Below are positions 16,949 to 26,532 of a stretch of DNA of 64,000 nt, piece after piece (position 1 is the stretch's first letter; the number at the start of each line of letters is the position of its first letter). Source of the DNA: Clostridium hydrogeniformans DSM 21757. Lineage in GTDB: Bacteria > Bacillota > Clostridia > Clostridiales > Clostridiaceae. A model generated the notes under the pieces. That model made no database searches, was not told the origin of the DNA, and saw nothing but the letters and a program-made list of their open reading frames with translations. The DNA lies in assembly GCF_000686705.1 (NCBI RefSeq), contig NZ_JMLJ01000011.1, positions 116,486 through 180,485 of the forward strand, read 5' to 3'. The position numbers were made by a program, and so were the translations under genes.

Positions 16949-18139
16949 ATGAATAAGGAAACTAAAGAATCAGAAGAATACAGAGAGTCTTTAGGAGAAA
17001 TTAATTTTAAAAATAGAAGAATTAGAAGAAATATGAAGTATGCAATTAAAGTAAGCACCCTAATTTTTATTGCAGTAGTATCAGGAGCATTATCATCATA
17101 TTATATAATAGAATATAAGTATGGAAAGTTAATAAGAAATAGAGATGTTATCATAAGACCTATTACAAGCAAAACAGAAATTAATCAGGGCAATTATGAG
17201 GTTAATAGGGAAAATATAGGGCTAATTAACGATAAAATATCGGAATCTCTTGTTGCTATAAGTGAAACTGAGGAACCTCTTATAAATGGAGATATGAATG
17301 GGATTTTAGGAACAGGGGTTATATTTGATAGTGATGGATATATAGTGACAAATCGTAGTCTTTTAAAAGATGTGAAAAAGAAGAATCTTTATGTTAAATT
17401 GGGATCCCATGCATCTAAGCCAATAGAGGCAGAGTTTATTGCTGAAAATGAAGGTTTAGATTTAGTTGTACTTAAGATTTCTAAGGGGAATTTTCCATAT
17501 GTAACAATAGCAGAACCTAAAGATGTTAAGATTGGTGATATTGTTATAGCTATTGGTAATCCATTAGGGGAGGAGAGTACTTCTTTTGTAAGTCTTGGGA
17601 TAATAAGTTCAAATCTAAGGAGAAGTAAATATTTAGATCAACAAGGAAAAGAAAAAATCTATAAGGTACTTACTACAGATGCTAACATAAACCTCTATAA
17701 TTCTGGAGGGGTTCTTGTTAATATGAAGGGAGAAGTCATAGGCATGAATAGCCTCCACTTATCAAAAGAATTTATTAATGATGGTATTAATGGAGCGGCT
17801 GTTTCAGCAAATGATGTAAAAAGATTTGTAGATTCTTTAAAGAGTACTAATATTCCAGAAAGGGCAAGCTTAGGGTTTACAGGAGGAAGTATAAAACCAG
17901 CCCATACCCAAGGGATACAAGGGGTATATGTGCAAGAAGTTGTGGCAGGAGGCGCCTTAGATAGTATCGATGTTAAACCAACGGATATAATTATAGAGTT
18001 TCAGGATAATAAGGTGAAAACATTTGATGAATTAACGGCCTTAGTAAACTCTTGTAAGGTTGGAGATGAAGTTAAGATTAAGGTTTGGAGAAATGGTGAA
18101 ATTCTTAATTTTAATGTAAAACTTTCACCAAGAAAATAG
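16949..18139 (+). CDS. HtrA/DegP-like membrane protein with PDZ domain, probable pseudoprotease
   Basis: A 396-residue protein with a basic N-terminal cytoplasmic tail, one membrane segment (about residues 33-55), a trypsin-like domain (about 90-290) and a C-terminal PDZ domain (about 300-392). The fold is that of HtrA: GTGVIFDSDGYIVTN, GLDLVVLKI and IAIGNPLGEE are all present. The catalytic histidine expected in TNxHV is replaced: the sequence is TNRSLL with Ser137 at that position. Asp171 and Ser252 (in LYNSGGV) remain, but the usual GNSGGP context is also altered. I infer it cannot act as a normal serine protease and may work as a chaperone or sensor outside the membrane. It has GGAGGTG before its ATG and follows a two-component pair. 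Confidence 0.85.
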   Translation: MNKETKESEEYRESLGEINFKNRRIRRNMKYAIKVSTLIFIAVVSGALSSYYIIEYKYGKLIRNRDVIIRPITSKTEINQGNYEVNRENIGLINDKISESLVAISETEEPLINGDMNGILGTGVIFDSDGYIVTNRSLLKDVKKKNLYVKLGSHASKPIEAEFIAENEGLDLVVLKISKGNFPYVTIAEPKDVKIGDIVIAIGNPLGEESTSFVSLGIISSNLRRSKYLDQQGKEKIYKVLTTDANINLYNSGGVLVNMKGEVIGMNSLHLSKEFINDGINGAAVSANDVKRFVDSLKSTNIPERASLGFTGGSIKPAHTQGIQGVYVQEVVAGGALDSIDVKPTDIIIEFQDNKVKTFDELTALVNSCKVGDEVKIKVWRNGEILNFNVKLSPRK

Positions 18140-18168
18140 TCACTGAAAGTTTCAGTGACTATTTTTTA
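18134..18168 (+). terminator. Intrinsic terminator of the HtrA-like gene
   Basis: AATAGTCACTGAAA pairs with TTTCAGTGACTATT, then a T-run. The hairpin begins within the last codons and stop of the gene. Confidence 0.88.
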
Positions 18169-18183
18169 TAAGAATTATCCCCC

Positions 18184-18212
18184 TTGAGTAATAAAATGTG
18201 AGGTGTTATACT
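18184..18212 (+). promoter_or_regulatory. Possible sigma-A promoter for the pth-mfd leader
   Basis: TTGAGT (18184-18189) and TATACT (18207-18212) are spaced 17 bp apart. A start near 18219 would leave a leader of about 300 nt before pth. Confidence 0.45.
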
Positions 18213-18218
18213 GAAAAA

Positions 18219-18526
18219 GCAATTATAAATAATAGTTTATCTTAAAAAAAATAATTATTTATCATGCTTTAAGTTTTGTATGATACTATATTAATATGTT
18301 AGTTTTATCTGAGGCTTTACAATTCTAACACCTATAGATTTTAAGAATAGGGGAAGGAGTTGCAAGGTCATTACATGGTTTAACTACAAATTCTCTTTGG
18401 TAAAAAGCTCCTATAACTTAGGGGTGACTTTTTCTATGGTAAATATAGTATTATTTTTAGTAACACAAAATATAGAGTATATGAATGATTATTTTATTTT
18501 GGATGGGTGAAGTGGAGGATACATAG
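18219..18526 (+). promoter_or_regulatory. Untranslated leader with terminator-like hairpin ahead of pth (candidate attenuator)
   Basis: No ORF with a credible start is visible. A hairpin at 18402-18433 (AAAAAG/CTTTTT plus CTCCT/AGGGG, with a bulge) is followed by TTTTTCT and looks like an intrinsic terminator. Upstream, AAGGAGTT near 18355 could pair with the CTCCT arm and undo it. This is the layout of a riboswitch or attenuator, but I do not recognise any known class. It could instead be just a terminator of a short transcript. Confidence 0.4.
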
Positions 18527-19093
18527 ATGTTTTTAATAGTTGGCCTTGGAAATCCAGGACGCGAGTATGAGAATACAAGACATAATATTGGATTTGATGT
18601 TATAGATTTTATGGCAGAAAAGTATAATATATCTATTAATAGGACAAAATTTAAAGGTGTATATGGGGAAGGTAATATAAATGGAGAAAAAGTAATATTA
18701 CTAAAACCAACAACTTATATGAACTTAAGTGGAGAAAGCTTAAGACAAGTTATAGATTTTTATAAAATTGAAAAAGATAATATAGTTGTTATATATGATG
18801 ACATAAGTCTTGAAGTGGGAAGAATGAGGATAAGAGCTAAGGGTAGCGCCGGAGGACACAATGGAATAAAGAGTATTATAGCACATGTTGGAGATGATGT
18901 ATTTCCAAGAATTAAGATAGGGGTAGGAGCTCCAAAAAACGATTTAGTATCTCATGTTTTGGGTAAGTTTTCAAAGGATGAAAGAGGTTTACTAAATCAG
19001 GTTGTAGAAGCCGCAACTGATGCTACTGATACTATAATGTGTAAAGGTGTATCTGAAGCCATGAATTTATTTAATAGTTTTAGTGCTAAATAA
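18527..19093 (+). CDS. pth: Peptidyl-tRNA hydrolase
   Basis: Cleaves peptidyl-tRNA released from stalled ribosomes and recycles the tRNA (called spoVC in B. subtilis). It begins [20 protein letters not shown], which contains the conserved asparagine and the catalytic histidine (RHNIGF). Other signatures are [22 protein letters not shown] and [11 protein letters not shown]. The 188-residue length is normal. The ATG lies downstream of a weak GGAGGATAC. mfd begins 25 bp after the stop, so the two are likely co-transcribed, as in other Firmicutes. Confidence 0.97.
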   Translation: MFLIVGLGNPGREYENTRHNIGFDVIDFMAEKYNISINRTKFKGVYGEGNINGEKVILLKPTTYMNLSGESLRQVIDFYKIEKDNIVVIYDDISLEVGRMRIRAKGSAGGHNGIKSIIAHVGDDVFPRIKIGVGAPKNDLVSHVLGKFSKDERGLLNQVVEAATDATDTIMCKGVSEAMNLFNSFSAK

Positions 19094-19118
19094 TATTTAG
19101 CTTAAGGTGGTGCTGAAA

Positions 19119-22100
19119 ATGAGATTAAAAGGACTTATGGATCCTTTATTAAATAGTAAAGAATTTAAAGAAGTTACAAATGGGATTATCAATGAAAGAT
19201 ATCCTATATCAATAAATGGAGTATCAGAATCAGGAAGAGGATATATAATAAATGGATTGTATGAAAGTTTAGACAAGCCTCTTTTTATTTTTACCCATAG
19301 TGATATGGAGGCAAAAAACTTATATGAAGATATTAGCTTTTATATACCCAATGTGCACTACTTTCCATCTAAGGAAGTGGTCTTTTATAATATAGACGCA
19401 GTTTCAGGTGACTTAAGATGGGAAAGATTAAAGGTAATAAAAGAATTATTAAGTAAAGATAAAAAAATAGTGATAACATCTATAGATACTTTAAGTTCTA
19501 TATACACCCCAGTGGATTTATTCCAGAAATATACCTTTAAGTTGAAGGTAGGACAAAGAGTAGACATTAAAGAATTTGTAGAAAAGTTAGTTCAGTGCGG
19601 ATATGAAAGAGTTGAAGTTGTGGAGAGTAAGGGTCAGTTCTCTCTAAGGGGAGGTATATTGGATATATATTCTCCTATAAGCTATGTTCCACATAGAATA
19701 GAGTTCTTTGATGATGAAATAGATTCCATAAGAACCTTTAATATAGACTCTCAAAGAAGTATAGAGAAAGTAAAAAGGATAGAGATTTTCCCAGCTAAAG
19801 AAGTTATATTTACTAAAGAAGATCTGGAAAGAGGATATGAAAATATAAAAGATGATCTTCAAAAGTTTATAGAAGCTCCTAAAAATAAAAATAATAAAGA
19901 ATTAGTAGATAAAATAACTTCTATTGTAAATGAAAATTTAGATAACCTTAAGGAAACATGGAGTTTTGAATCAATAGAAAGTTACTTGCCATATTTTTAT
20001 GAAAAGCCTAGTGAATTTTTTGATTATATGGGAAGTTCTTATATAGTTATAGATGACAATAAAAGATGTATAGGAAAATTAGAGAGTACATATACTGAAT
20101 TTGAATATTCTTATGGGGTTTTCCTTCAAAGGGGAGATATATTACCAAACCAAGGTAAGTTAATCATTCCTCAAGATAAAATTGTAGAAACACTAGAGGT
20201 TAAGGATGTATTTACTTTAAATTCTATAGCTAGAGCTACAGAAATTTTGAATCCAAGAACTTTATTGAATTTTTCAGAGGTGACTCTTCATAATTATCAT
20301 GGACAATTAGACTTTTTGATAGAAGATATAAAGGATAAAAAAGCAAAGGGATATAAAACCTTAATATTATCAGGTACAAGAACTAGAGGAGAGCGACTTG
20401 TAGATACATTAAGGGATAGAGGAATAGAGAGTGTATATCGTGATGATATAGCCTCCATAAATTATGGAGAAGTTGTTGTAACCTTTGGTAATCAGCTTAA
20501 GGGATTTGAGTATCCAGAGATGAAGATTTCTGTAATATCAGATAAAGAAGTCTTTGGAGAGGCAAAAAGAAAAACTAGAAAAAGACAGCCAAAGAAAAAA
20601 GGAACTTCTAAAATAAAGAGTTTTGCAGAACTTAAGCCAGGAGATTATGTAGTTCATGCAAGTCATGGTATAGGAGTTTATAAGGGTATTAAACAAATAG
20701 AGGTAGCTGGAAATAAGAGAGATTACTTAGAGATAACTTATGATAAGGGAGATCAGCTTTATGTTCCTGTTGACCAACTAGATCTTGTCCAAAAGTATAT
20801 AGGTGCAGAAGGAAAATCTCCTAAGGTAAATAAGTTAGGAGGATCAGAATGGGCTAAGGCGAAAAGCAAGGTAAGAAAATCTATAAATGAAATAGCTAAG
20901 GATCTTGTGAAACTATATGCAGCAAGAGCTACTGTTAAGGGGTTTAAATATGCTAAGGATACCCCGTGGCAAAAGCAGTTTGAGGATGAGTTTCCGTTTG
21001 AAGAAACCCCAGACCAGTTAGGAGCTATAGAAGAGATAAAAGATGACATGGAGTCTGATAAGCCTATGGATAGACTTCTTTGCGGAGATGTGGGCTATGG
21101 AAAGACTGAGGTAGCCTTAAGAGCAATATTTAAAGCTATTATGGAAGGCAAACAGGTAGCCTTTTTGGTACCAACAACCATACTGGCAGAACAACACTAT
21201 AATAATTTAAGAAAAAGATTTTCAGATTTCCCAGTTAAAATCGATATGGTAAGTAGATTTAGAACAGCAGCTCAGCAAAAATCAACTCTAAAAGCAGTTA
21301 GGGAAGGTAATGTTGATGTTCTAATAGGAACTCATAGATTAATATCAAAGGATATTCAATTTAAGGATTTAGGACTTCTTGTTGTAGATGAAGAACAAAG
21401 ATTTGGAGTAACTCATAAGGAGAAAATTAAGGGTCTGAAGAAAAATATTGATGTTTTAACCTTAAGTGCAACACCTATACCTAGAACCCTGCATATGTCT
21501 TTAACAGGAGTTCGTGATATAAGTGTAATTGAAACTCCACCAGAAGACAGGTATCCAGTTCAAACCTATGTGGTTGAATATAATGATCAGCTTATAAGAG
21601 ACGCCATAATGAGAGAGCTTAATAGAGAAGGTCAAGTTTTCTTTGTTTATAACAGAGTTGAAGACATAAAAAATATGGCAGGATATCTTCAAAACCTAAT
21701 ACCAGAAGGTAAGGTAGGGGTAGCCCATGGACAGATGACAGAGAGAGAACTTGAAGCAGTAATGATGGAGTTTATGAATAAAAACATAGATATACTTCTA
21801 TGTACAACCATAATTGAGACTGGTATAGATATTCAAAATGCAAATACCATGATAGTTTATGACTCAGATAGAATGGGATTATCTCAACTTTACCAATTAA
21901 GAGGAAGAGTTGGAAGGTCCAATAGAATAGCTTATGCATATTTTACCTATAAAAAGGACAAAATTTTAACTGAAGTAGCAGAAAAGAGACTGAAAGCTCT
22001 TAAGGACTTCACAGAGCTTGGATCAGGATTTAAGATAGCTATGAGGGATTTAGAAATAAGAGGAGCAGGAAACATAATGGGATCAGCTCAGCATGGACAT

Positions 22101-22640
22101 ATGGCAAGTATAGGATATGACTTATATTGTAGAATGCTTGAGGATACCATAAAGCTTATAAAAGGAGATATTGATAAGGAACCAATAGAAACATCAATGG
22201 ATGTAAAGGTAGATGCTTATATACCAGATTACTATATAGAAGATGAGATTCAAAAGATAGAGGTTTATAAGAAGATTGCAGCCATTGATAATCTAGAGGA
22301 CTTTAATGATATAGAGGAAGAGTTAAAAGATAGATACTCAGAAGTACCAGAACCAGTATATAATCTTATGAACATAGCTTATATAAGAAGTAGAGCAAAA
22401 CTTATAGGAATAGATGATATAAAAGAAAAAGGCAATGAGGTAATATTCCAGTTTGAAAGCAAGGAAGCATTTAAAGAAGATGTTATGAGAGTAATTATGA
22501 AAACTTATGCTAAAAATATTATATTTAAGCTAGGAGAAAAGCCGGCATTTGCATTTAAAATCCCTACAATTAAAAAAGAAGAAATGCTTAAAGTATTTAG
22601 AGAGATGTTAGATCAAGTCATAGAACATACAAAAAAGTAA
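19119..22640 (+). CDS. mfd: Transcription-repair coupling factor
   Basis: Large DNA translocase (1173 residues) that removes RNA polymerase stalled at lesions and recruits UvrA. A UvrB-like N-terminal module covers about residues 1-350. An RNA polymerase-interacting CarD-like domain starts near KPGDYVVHASHGIGVYKGI. The superfamily 2 helicase/translocase module follows, with Walker A in CGDVGYGKTEVALRA, the DEEQ box in VVDEEQRFGVTHKE and LTLSATPIPRTL. Motif VI-type residues appear in QLRGRVGRSNRIAYAYF. The C-terminal TRCF domain is complete. I chose the ATG at 19119, with AAGGTGGT upstream; GTG codons 12 bases earlier overlap that site. A basic patch RKTRKRQPKKKG near residue 484 is a linker. 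Confidence 0.97.
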   Translation: MRLKGLMDPLLNSKEFKEVTNGIINERYPISINGVSESGRGYIINGLYESLDKPLFIFTHSDMEAKNLYEDISFYIPNVHYFPSKEVVFYNIDAVSGDLRWERLKVIKELLSKDKKIVITSIDTLSSIYTPVDLFQKYTFKLKVGQRVDIKEFVEKLVQCGYERVEVVESKGQFSLRGGILDIYSPISYVPHRIEFFDDEIDSIRTFNIDSQRSIEKVKRIEIFPAKEVIFTKEDLERGYENIKDDLQKFIEAPKNKNNKELVDKITSIVNENLDNLKETWSFESIESYLPYFYEKPSEFFDYMGSSYIVIDDNKRCIGKLESTYTEFEYSYGVFLQRGDILPNQGKLIIPQDKIVETLEVKDVFTLNSIARATEILNPRTLLNFSEVTLHNYHGQLDFLIEDIKDKKAKGYKTLILSGTRTRGERLVDTLRDRGIESVYRDDIASINYGEVVVTFGNQLKGFEYPEMKISVISDKEVFGEAKRKTRKRQPKKKGTSKIKSFAELKPGDYVVHASHGIGVYKGIKQIEVAGNKRDYLEITYDKGDQLYVPVDQLDLVQKYIGAEGKSPKVNKLGGSEWAKAKSKVRKSINEIAKDLVKLYAARATVKGFKYAKDTPWQKQFEDEFPFEETPDQLGAIEEIKDDMESDKPMDRLLCGDVGYGKTEVALRAIFKAIMEGKQVAFLVPTTILAEQHYNNLRKRFSDFPVKIDMVSRFRTAAQQKSTLKAVREGNVDVLIGTHRLISKDIQFKDLGLLVVDEEQRFGVTHKEKIKGLKKNIDVLTLSATPIPRTLHMSLTGVRDISVIETPPEDRYPVQTYVVEYNDQLIRDAIMRELNREGQVFFVYNRVEDIKNMAGYLQNLIPEGKVGVAHGQMTERELEAVMMEFMNKNIDILLCTTIIETGIDIQNANTMIVYDSDRMGLSQLYQLRGRVGRSNRIAYAYFTYKKDKILTEVAEKRLKALKDFTELGSGFKIAMRDLEIRGAGNIMGSAQHGHMASIGYDLYCRMLEDTIKLIKGDIDKEPIETSMDVKVDAYIPDYYIEDEIQKIEVYKKIAAIDNLEDFNDIEEELKDRYSEVPEPVYNLMNIAYIRSRAKLIGIDDIKEKGNEVIFQFESKEAFKEDVMRVIMKTYAKNIIFKLGEKPAFAFKIPTIKKEEMLKVFREMLDQVIEHTKK

Positions 22641-22775
22641 ATAAATTGAATTATATGGAAAGTAGTGATATAATTTAAAGAGTTTAAATTTTGTTAATTT
22701 GAATAACCTTAGAAAAGAACTTATAATAAAGAAAGCAAACATAACCTAAATAAAAAGAAAAGCGGGGGAAGCTAA

Positions 22776-23777
22776 GTGAAAAAAGTTAAAAAATTATTAG
22801 CTGCAGTTATGGTAACATCTATGGCACTGTCTGCAGTTGGATGCAATATGATACAAAAAACTCCAGAGGCGGTGCAAAAGACTGTAGTTGGAAAGGTTGA
22901 TGGAGAAAAAATAACAATAGCTGATGTAGATGAAAGAATGAAACCTATTGAAGATCAGTTAAAGAAGCAATATGGAGATGATTTCTTAAAGGATGAGACA
23001 GCAAAAGCTACATATGATGAAAAGAGAAAAATGGTTTTAGATGCCATTGTTACAGAAAAGGTCTTTTTAAAGAAAGCAACAGAATTAAAGTTTGATGAAG
23101 ATAAAGATAAGCTTACAGAAGAGGTAGATAAGCAGTTTAATGAGATTAAGGAAGCTTATAAGGATGATGAAAAGTTCAATGAACAGATTAAGGCAGCAGG
23201 GTTAACTCAGGAATCTCTTAAGGATATGTTGAAGAATGAAGTGCTGTTTAAGAAAGTACAGGATCACATATTTAAGGATGTAGCTGTAACTGATGAGGCT
23301 GTTAAAAAGTTCTATGATGAAAATAAGGATACTAGTTTTGTAGAAAAGCCAGGTGCAAAATTATATCATATAATTGTTAAGGAAGAAGATAAGGCAAAGG
23401 AAATAAAGGCGAAGCTTGATAAGGGTGGAGACTTTGCAACCCTTGCTAAGGAATATGGAACAGATGGAACTAAGGAGAATGGTGGAGAATTAGGCTTTGT
23501 TGAGTATGATGCTCAAAACTATGATAAGGATTTTTTAGAAGCTGCAAGAAAGCTTAAAGAGGGAGAGGTATCAGGAGTAGTTAAGAGTAGCTTTGGATAT
23601 CATATAATAAAAGCTACAGATCTTAGAAGTGAGCCTAAGGCAAAAGAGTTTGATACAGTTAAAGATCAAATAAAGGCTTATTTAGAAAATACTGAAAAAG
23701 ATAAGGTATATACTTCTACTATTGAACAGTGGAAGAAGGACTTAAAAGTTGAAACTAAGGAAGATAAATTAAAATAA
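22776..23777 (+). CDS. PrsA-like foldase lipoprotein (PpiC-type peptidyl-prolyl isomerase)
   Basis: A secreted lipoprotein of 333 residues: signal peptide with lipobox ending SAVGC (Cys23), so it should be anchored on the outer face of the membrane. An N-terminal SurA/PrsA-type helical region spans about 35-185. A parvulin (PpiC) domain follows around 190-285, with KLYHIIVKEEDKAKEI, GGELGFVEY and SFGYHIIKA. Such proteins assist folding of exported proteins. The start is GTG, after a GGGGGAAG ribosome-binding site. The protein is very lysine- and glutamate-rich. It lies between mfd and spoVT, a place where clostridia commonly carry such a gene. Confidence 0.92.
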   Translation: MKKVKKLLAAVMVTSMALSAVGCNMIQKTPEAVQKTVVGKVDGEKITIADVDERMKPIEDQLKKQYGDDFLKDETAKATYDEKRKMVLDAIVTEKVFLKKATELKFDEDKDKLTEEVDKQFNEIKEAYKDDEKFNEQIKAAGLTQESLKDMLKNEVLFKKVQDHIFKDVAVTDEAVKKFYDENKDTSFVEKPGAKLYHIIVKEEDKAKEIKAKLDKGGDFATLAKEYGTDGTKENGGELGFVEYDAQNYDKDFLEAARKLKEGEVSGVVKSSFGYHIIKATDLRSEPKAKEFDTVKDQIKAYLENTEKDKVYTSTIEQWKKDLKVETKEDKLK

Positions 23778-23794
23778 GAATATATAATAAAAAT

Positions 23795-23822
23795 GCTAAC
23801 CAGAAAGGTTAGCGTTTTTTTA
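23795..23822 (+). terminator. Intrinsic terminator of the PrsA-like gene
   Basis: GCTAACC (23795-23801) pairs with GGTTAGC (23807-23813), followed by a run of T. Confidence 0.88.
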
Positions 23823-23983
23823 TGTACAAAAATTAAACTTAAGTGAAACTTAGCCATAATGGTAGTATCTTTGGTATCTATGGAATAAAGAAAATATAAA
23901 CCCACAAATACGCATAAAATTACATCTTTAGACAAACAATATTATCGTAGATGATAAACATTATTCTTTTAGGAGGGAATTAT

Positions 23984-24538
23984 ATGAAGGCAACAGGTAT
24001 TGTAAGACGTATAGATGATTTAGGTAGAGTAGTTATACCTAAGGAAATCAGGAGAACTTTGAGAATAAGAGAAGGAGACCCTCTTGAAATTTTTACAGAT
24101 AGAGAGGGTGGAGTTATATTAAAAAAATATTCACCAATCGGAGAGTTATCTGATTTCTCAAAGGAATACACAGAAGCACTACAACAATCTATTGGTCATA
24201 TTGTCCTTATATCAGATAAGGATGCGGTTATTTCAGTTAGCGGAGCCTCTAAGAAGGATTTCTTAGAGAAAAAGGTAAGTGATGAACTAGAAAAAATCAT
24301 GGAAGGAAGAAAAACTATCCTCCTTGGAGGAGATGGGGGAAAAGTTATTTCCCTATATGGAGAAGAAAATCCAGAAGAGAAGTACTCAAGTCAAGTTATT
24401 TCTCCTATAATAGCTGAAGGTGATGCAATAGGCGCCGTTATAATGCTATCAAAAGAATCAGGAGAAAAGTTTAGTGAATTAGAAATGAAGCTTTCCGAAA
24501 CTGCGGCAAGTTTTTTAGGAAAACAAATGGAACAATAA
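23984..24538 (+). CDS. spoVT: Stage V sporulation regulator SpoVT
   Basis: Transcription factor acting in the forespore late in sporulation, tuning sigma-G genes. The N-terminal AbrB-type swapped-hairpin domain is unmistakable (MKATGIVRRIDDLGRVVIPK, then RRTLRIREGDPLEIF). The C-terminal part from about residue 55 is a GAF-like domain. The start ATG at 23984 follows AGGAGGG at good spacing; an ATG 33 bases upstream lacks one. Length (184 aa) fits the family. It is followed by its own terminator and then by yabM/spoVB-like and yabN, the B. subtilis order. Confidence 0.96.
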   Translation: MKATGIVRRIDDLGRVVIPKEIRRTLRIREGDPLEIFTDREGGVILKKYSPIGELSDFSKEYTEALQQSIGHIVLISDKDAVISVSGASKKDFLEKKVSDELEKIMEGRKTILLGGDGGKVISLYGEENPEEKYSSQVISPIIAEGDAIGAVIMLSKESGEKFSELEMKLSETAASFLGKQMEQ

Positions 24539-24545
24539 TGAAAAG

Positions 24546-24584
24546 GCATGTGACTATTAACATAGTCACATGCTTTTATTTTTA
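24546..24584 (+). terminator. Intrinsic terminator of spoVT
   Basis: GCATGTGACTAT (24546-24557) pairs with ATAGTCACATGC (24562-24573), followed by TTTTATTTTT. Confidence 0.88.
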
Positions 24585-24982
24585 TAAATAATTATATTTA
24601 TTAAGTATATGGAATCTAATAAAAGCTATATATGAAATTTATATTTAAAGATATATGGGACGATCATAATGGAATATATAGGAAAAAACAAGGTGAAACT
24701 ATAAGCTATTTTATAAGGCATAAGTGTATTTACCTAAATCAATGAAATAAAGTTATATATTTATATTTAATAGGAATAATGGTTGATTTTTATAAATAAG
24801 AATTATGAGAAAGAAAATTTATCTTTAGATTTTATAATTTTAATACTTATTTTATTAAGGCTAAGGATTAGAATTGTAAGACTTTTAGATTTATTAGACT
24901 ATAACTTAGCTTTAATAAGACCTTTATCTAGATTTAGGTCACTATATTTAAAGCTAAGAAGTACTTAATAGGAGGGGGAAGG
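24585..24982. other. AT-rich region ahead of the SpoVB-like gene
   Basis: Nothing convincing is visible apart from the AGGAGGGGG ribosome-binding site of the next gene. A 61-codon frame at 24783-24968 (TTG start, leucine- and arginine-rich, poor ribosome-binding site) is probably chance. Confidence 0.5.
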
Positions 24983-26521
24983 ATGAAGAAGCAGTCCTTA
25001 GTAAAAGGGACATTAATTTTAGCTTTAGCAGGAATTCTTGCTAAGGTTCTAGGGTTATTTTTTAGGTGGCCTCTTATAATGCTGGTAGGAGATGAGGGGG
25101 TTGCTTATTATCAGATTGCTTATTCTGTGTATATATTTTTTCTAGGAGTAGCATCAGGGGCACCAGTAGCTATATCTAAGCTAATAGCAGAGAGAGATGC
25201 CTTAGGTGATAAACAAGGAGTATTTGATATTTTTAAAACTTCAGTTTATATGATGCTAATTATTGGGGTTGGTGGAAGCGGTGTTATGATTTTATTAAGT
25301 AAACCACTTATAACCTTACTAAATTGGAATCCCAATGCATATCCATCTATGATGGCAATATCCTTAGCTCCATTTTTTATATCAATGATAATTTGTTACA
25401 GAGGTTTTTTTCAAGGAATGCAAAACATGAGTCCTTCAGCTATATCTCAATTAATAGAGCAATTAGGACGGGTAGTAATAGGAATAGGACTGGCTGTCTT
25501 ATTAGTACCTATTAATAAGTCTTATGCTGTTGGAGGAGCTACTTTAGGAGCTACTGCAGGTGGAGTGTTAGCTTTAATTTACTTATGGAGAAAATATAGA
25601 AAAGAGAAGAAAAAAAGTAAAGTAAATATAGTAGGAAAAGCAAATTATATAATAATGGATAAATTAATAAGGGATGCAGTTCCTATATCTTTAGGAGCTA
25701 CAGCTGGAAGCATAATGGCTTTAGTAGATACATTTCTAGTACCAAGACTGCTTTTAGAGTCAGGTATGGGGATGATAGAGGCAACAAAGGCTTATGGGCA
25801 GCTATCAGGAAAAGCTCACCTATTTGTAAATATACCACTTACATTATCAGTAGCCTTAAGTGTGTCATTAGTTCCAAGTATATCAGAGGCTTTGGCTCTT
25901 AATAAGTTAAAAGAGGTTCATGATAAGGCAGATATCTCTTTTAAATTATCCTCTGTTATAGCTCTACCTTCCCTTATGGGATTATTCTTTTTAGCTTATC
26001 CTATACTTAATATGGTTTTTCCAGGACAAAGTGAGGGCTATGAAATATTAAAGTATTTATCTATATCAATACCATTTATAATTTTTTATCAGACATCTAC
26101 ATCAATACTTCAGGGGGCAGGACATAATAAGGTTCCAGTAATAAGTTTAGTTATAGGCTGTATTATAAAGATTCTAGCATCATATTTATTGATACCTATT
26201 CCTGAAATAAACATATATGGGGCAGTTATTAGCTCTATAATTGGATATTTGATTCCCGTGATTATAAACATAATAGCATTAAAAAAAGTTTTAGGGTTTA
26301 AAATAAGGTATTATGATTCATTGATAAAACCAGCCTTTGCTAGTGTATTTATGATATTTTCCGTATTATTTGTATATAATAATTTAATAAATAAGGAATT
26401 TGGAACCAGCATAGCTTGCTTGATAGCAATTTTCTTAGGTGTTATTATATATGTATTGTTAATTATAGTATTTAAAATATTTAGCTATGATTATATAAAA
26501 AGTAAAATGGTTAATAGATAG
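24983..26521 (+). CDS. SpoVB/YabM-like polysaccharide flippase (MOP superfamily)
   Basis: A polytopic membrane protein of 512 residues with about 14 predicted helices, in the MVF/PST branch of the MOP (MATE-like) superfamily. The N terminus (LVKGTLILALAGILAKVLGL) and GVASGAPVAISKLIAE are typical of SpoVB-like proteins. Members flip lipid-linked saccharides; SpoVB itself is needed for spore cortex synthesis. By position (spoVT - this gene - yabN) it corresponds to B. subtilis YabM, so its precise role could differ from SpoVB. AGGAGGGGGAAGG precedes the ATG. It ends 11 bp before the MazG gene. Confidence 0.9.
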   Translation: MKKQSLVKGTLILALAGILAKVLGLFFRWPLIMLVGDEGVAYYQIAYSVYIFFLGVASGAPVAISKLIAERDALGDKQGVFDIFKTSVYMMLIIGVGGSGVMILLSKPLITLLNWNPNAYPSMMAISLAPFFISMIICYRGFFQGMQNMSPSAISQLIEQLGRVVIGIGLAVLLVPINKSYAVGGATLGATAGGVLALIYLWRKYRKEKKKSKVNIVGKANYIIMDKLIRDAVPISLGATAGSIMALVDTFLVPRLLLESGMGMIEATKAYGQLSGKAHLFVNIPLTLSVALSVSLVPSISEALALNKLKEVHDKADISFKLSSVIALPSLMGLFFLAYPILNMVFPGQSEGYEILKYLSISIPFIIFYQTSTSILQGAGHNKVPVISLVIGCIIKILASYLLIPIPEINIYGAVISSIIGYLIPVIINIIALKKVLGFKIRYYDSLIKPAFASVFMIFSVLFVYNNLINKEFGTSIACLIAIFLGVIIYVLLIIVFKIFSYDYIKSKMVNR

Positions 26522-26532
26522 GAGAAAAATTT

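Noticed and set aside
24783..24968. 61-codon ORF ahead of the SpoVB-like gene
   Set aside because: TTG start without a proper ribosome-binding site and composition dominated by Leu, Ile and Arg; no family resemblance.
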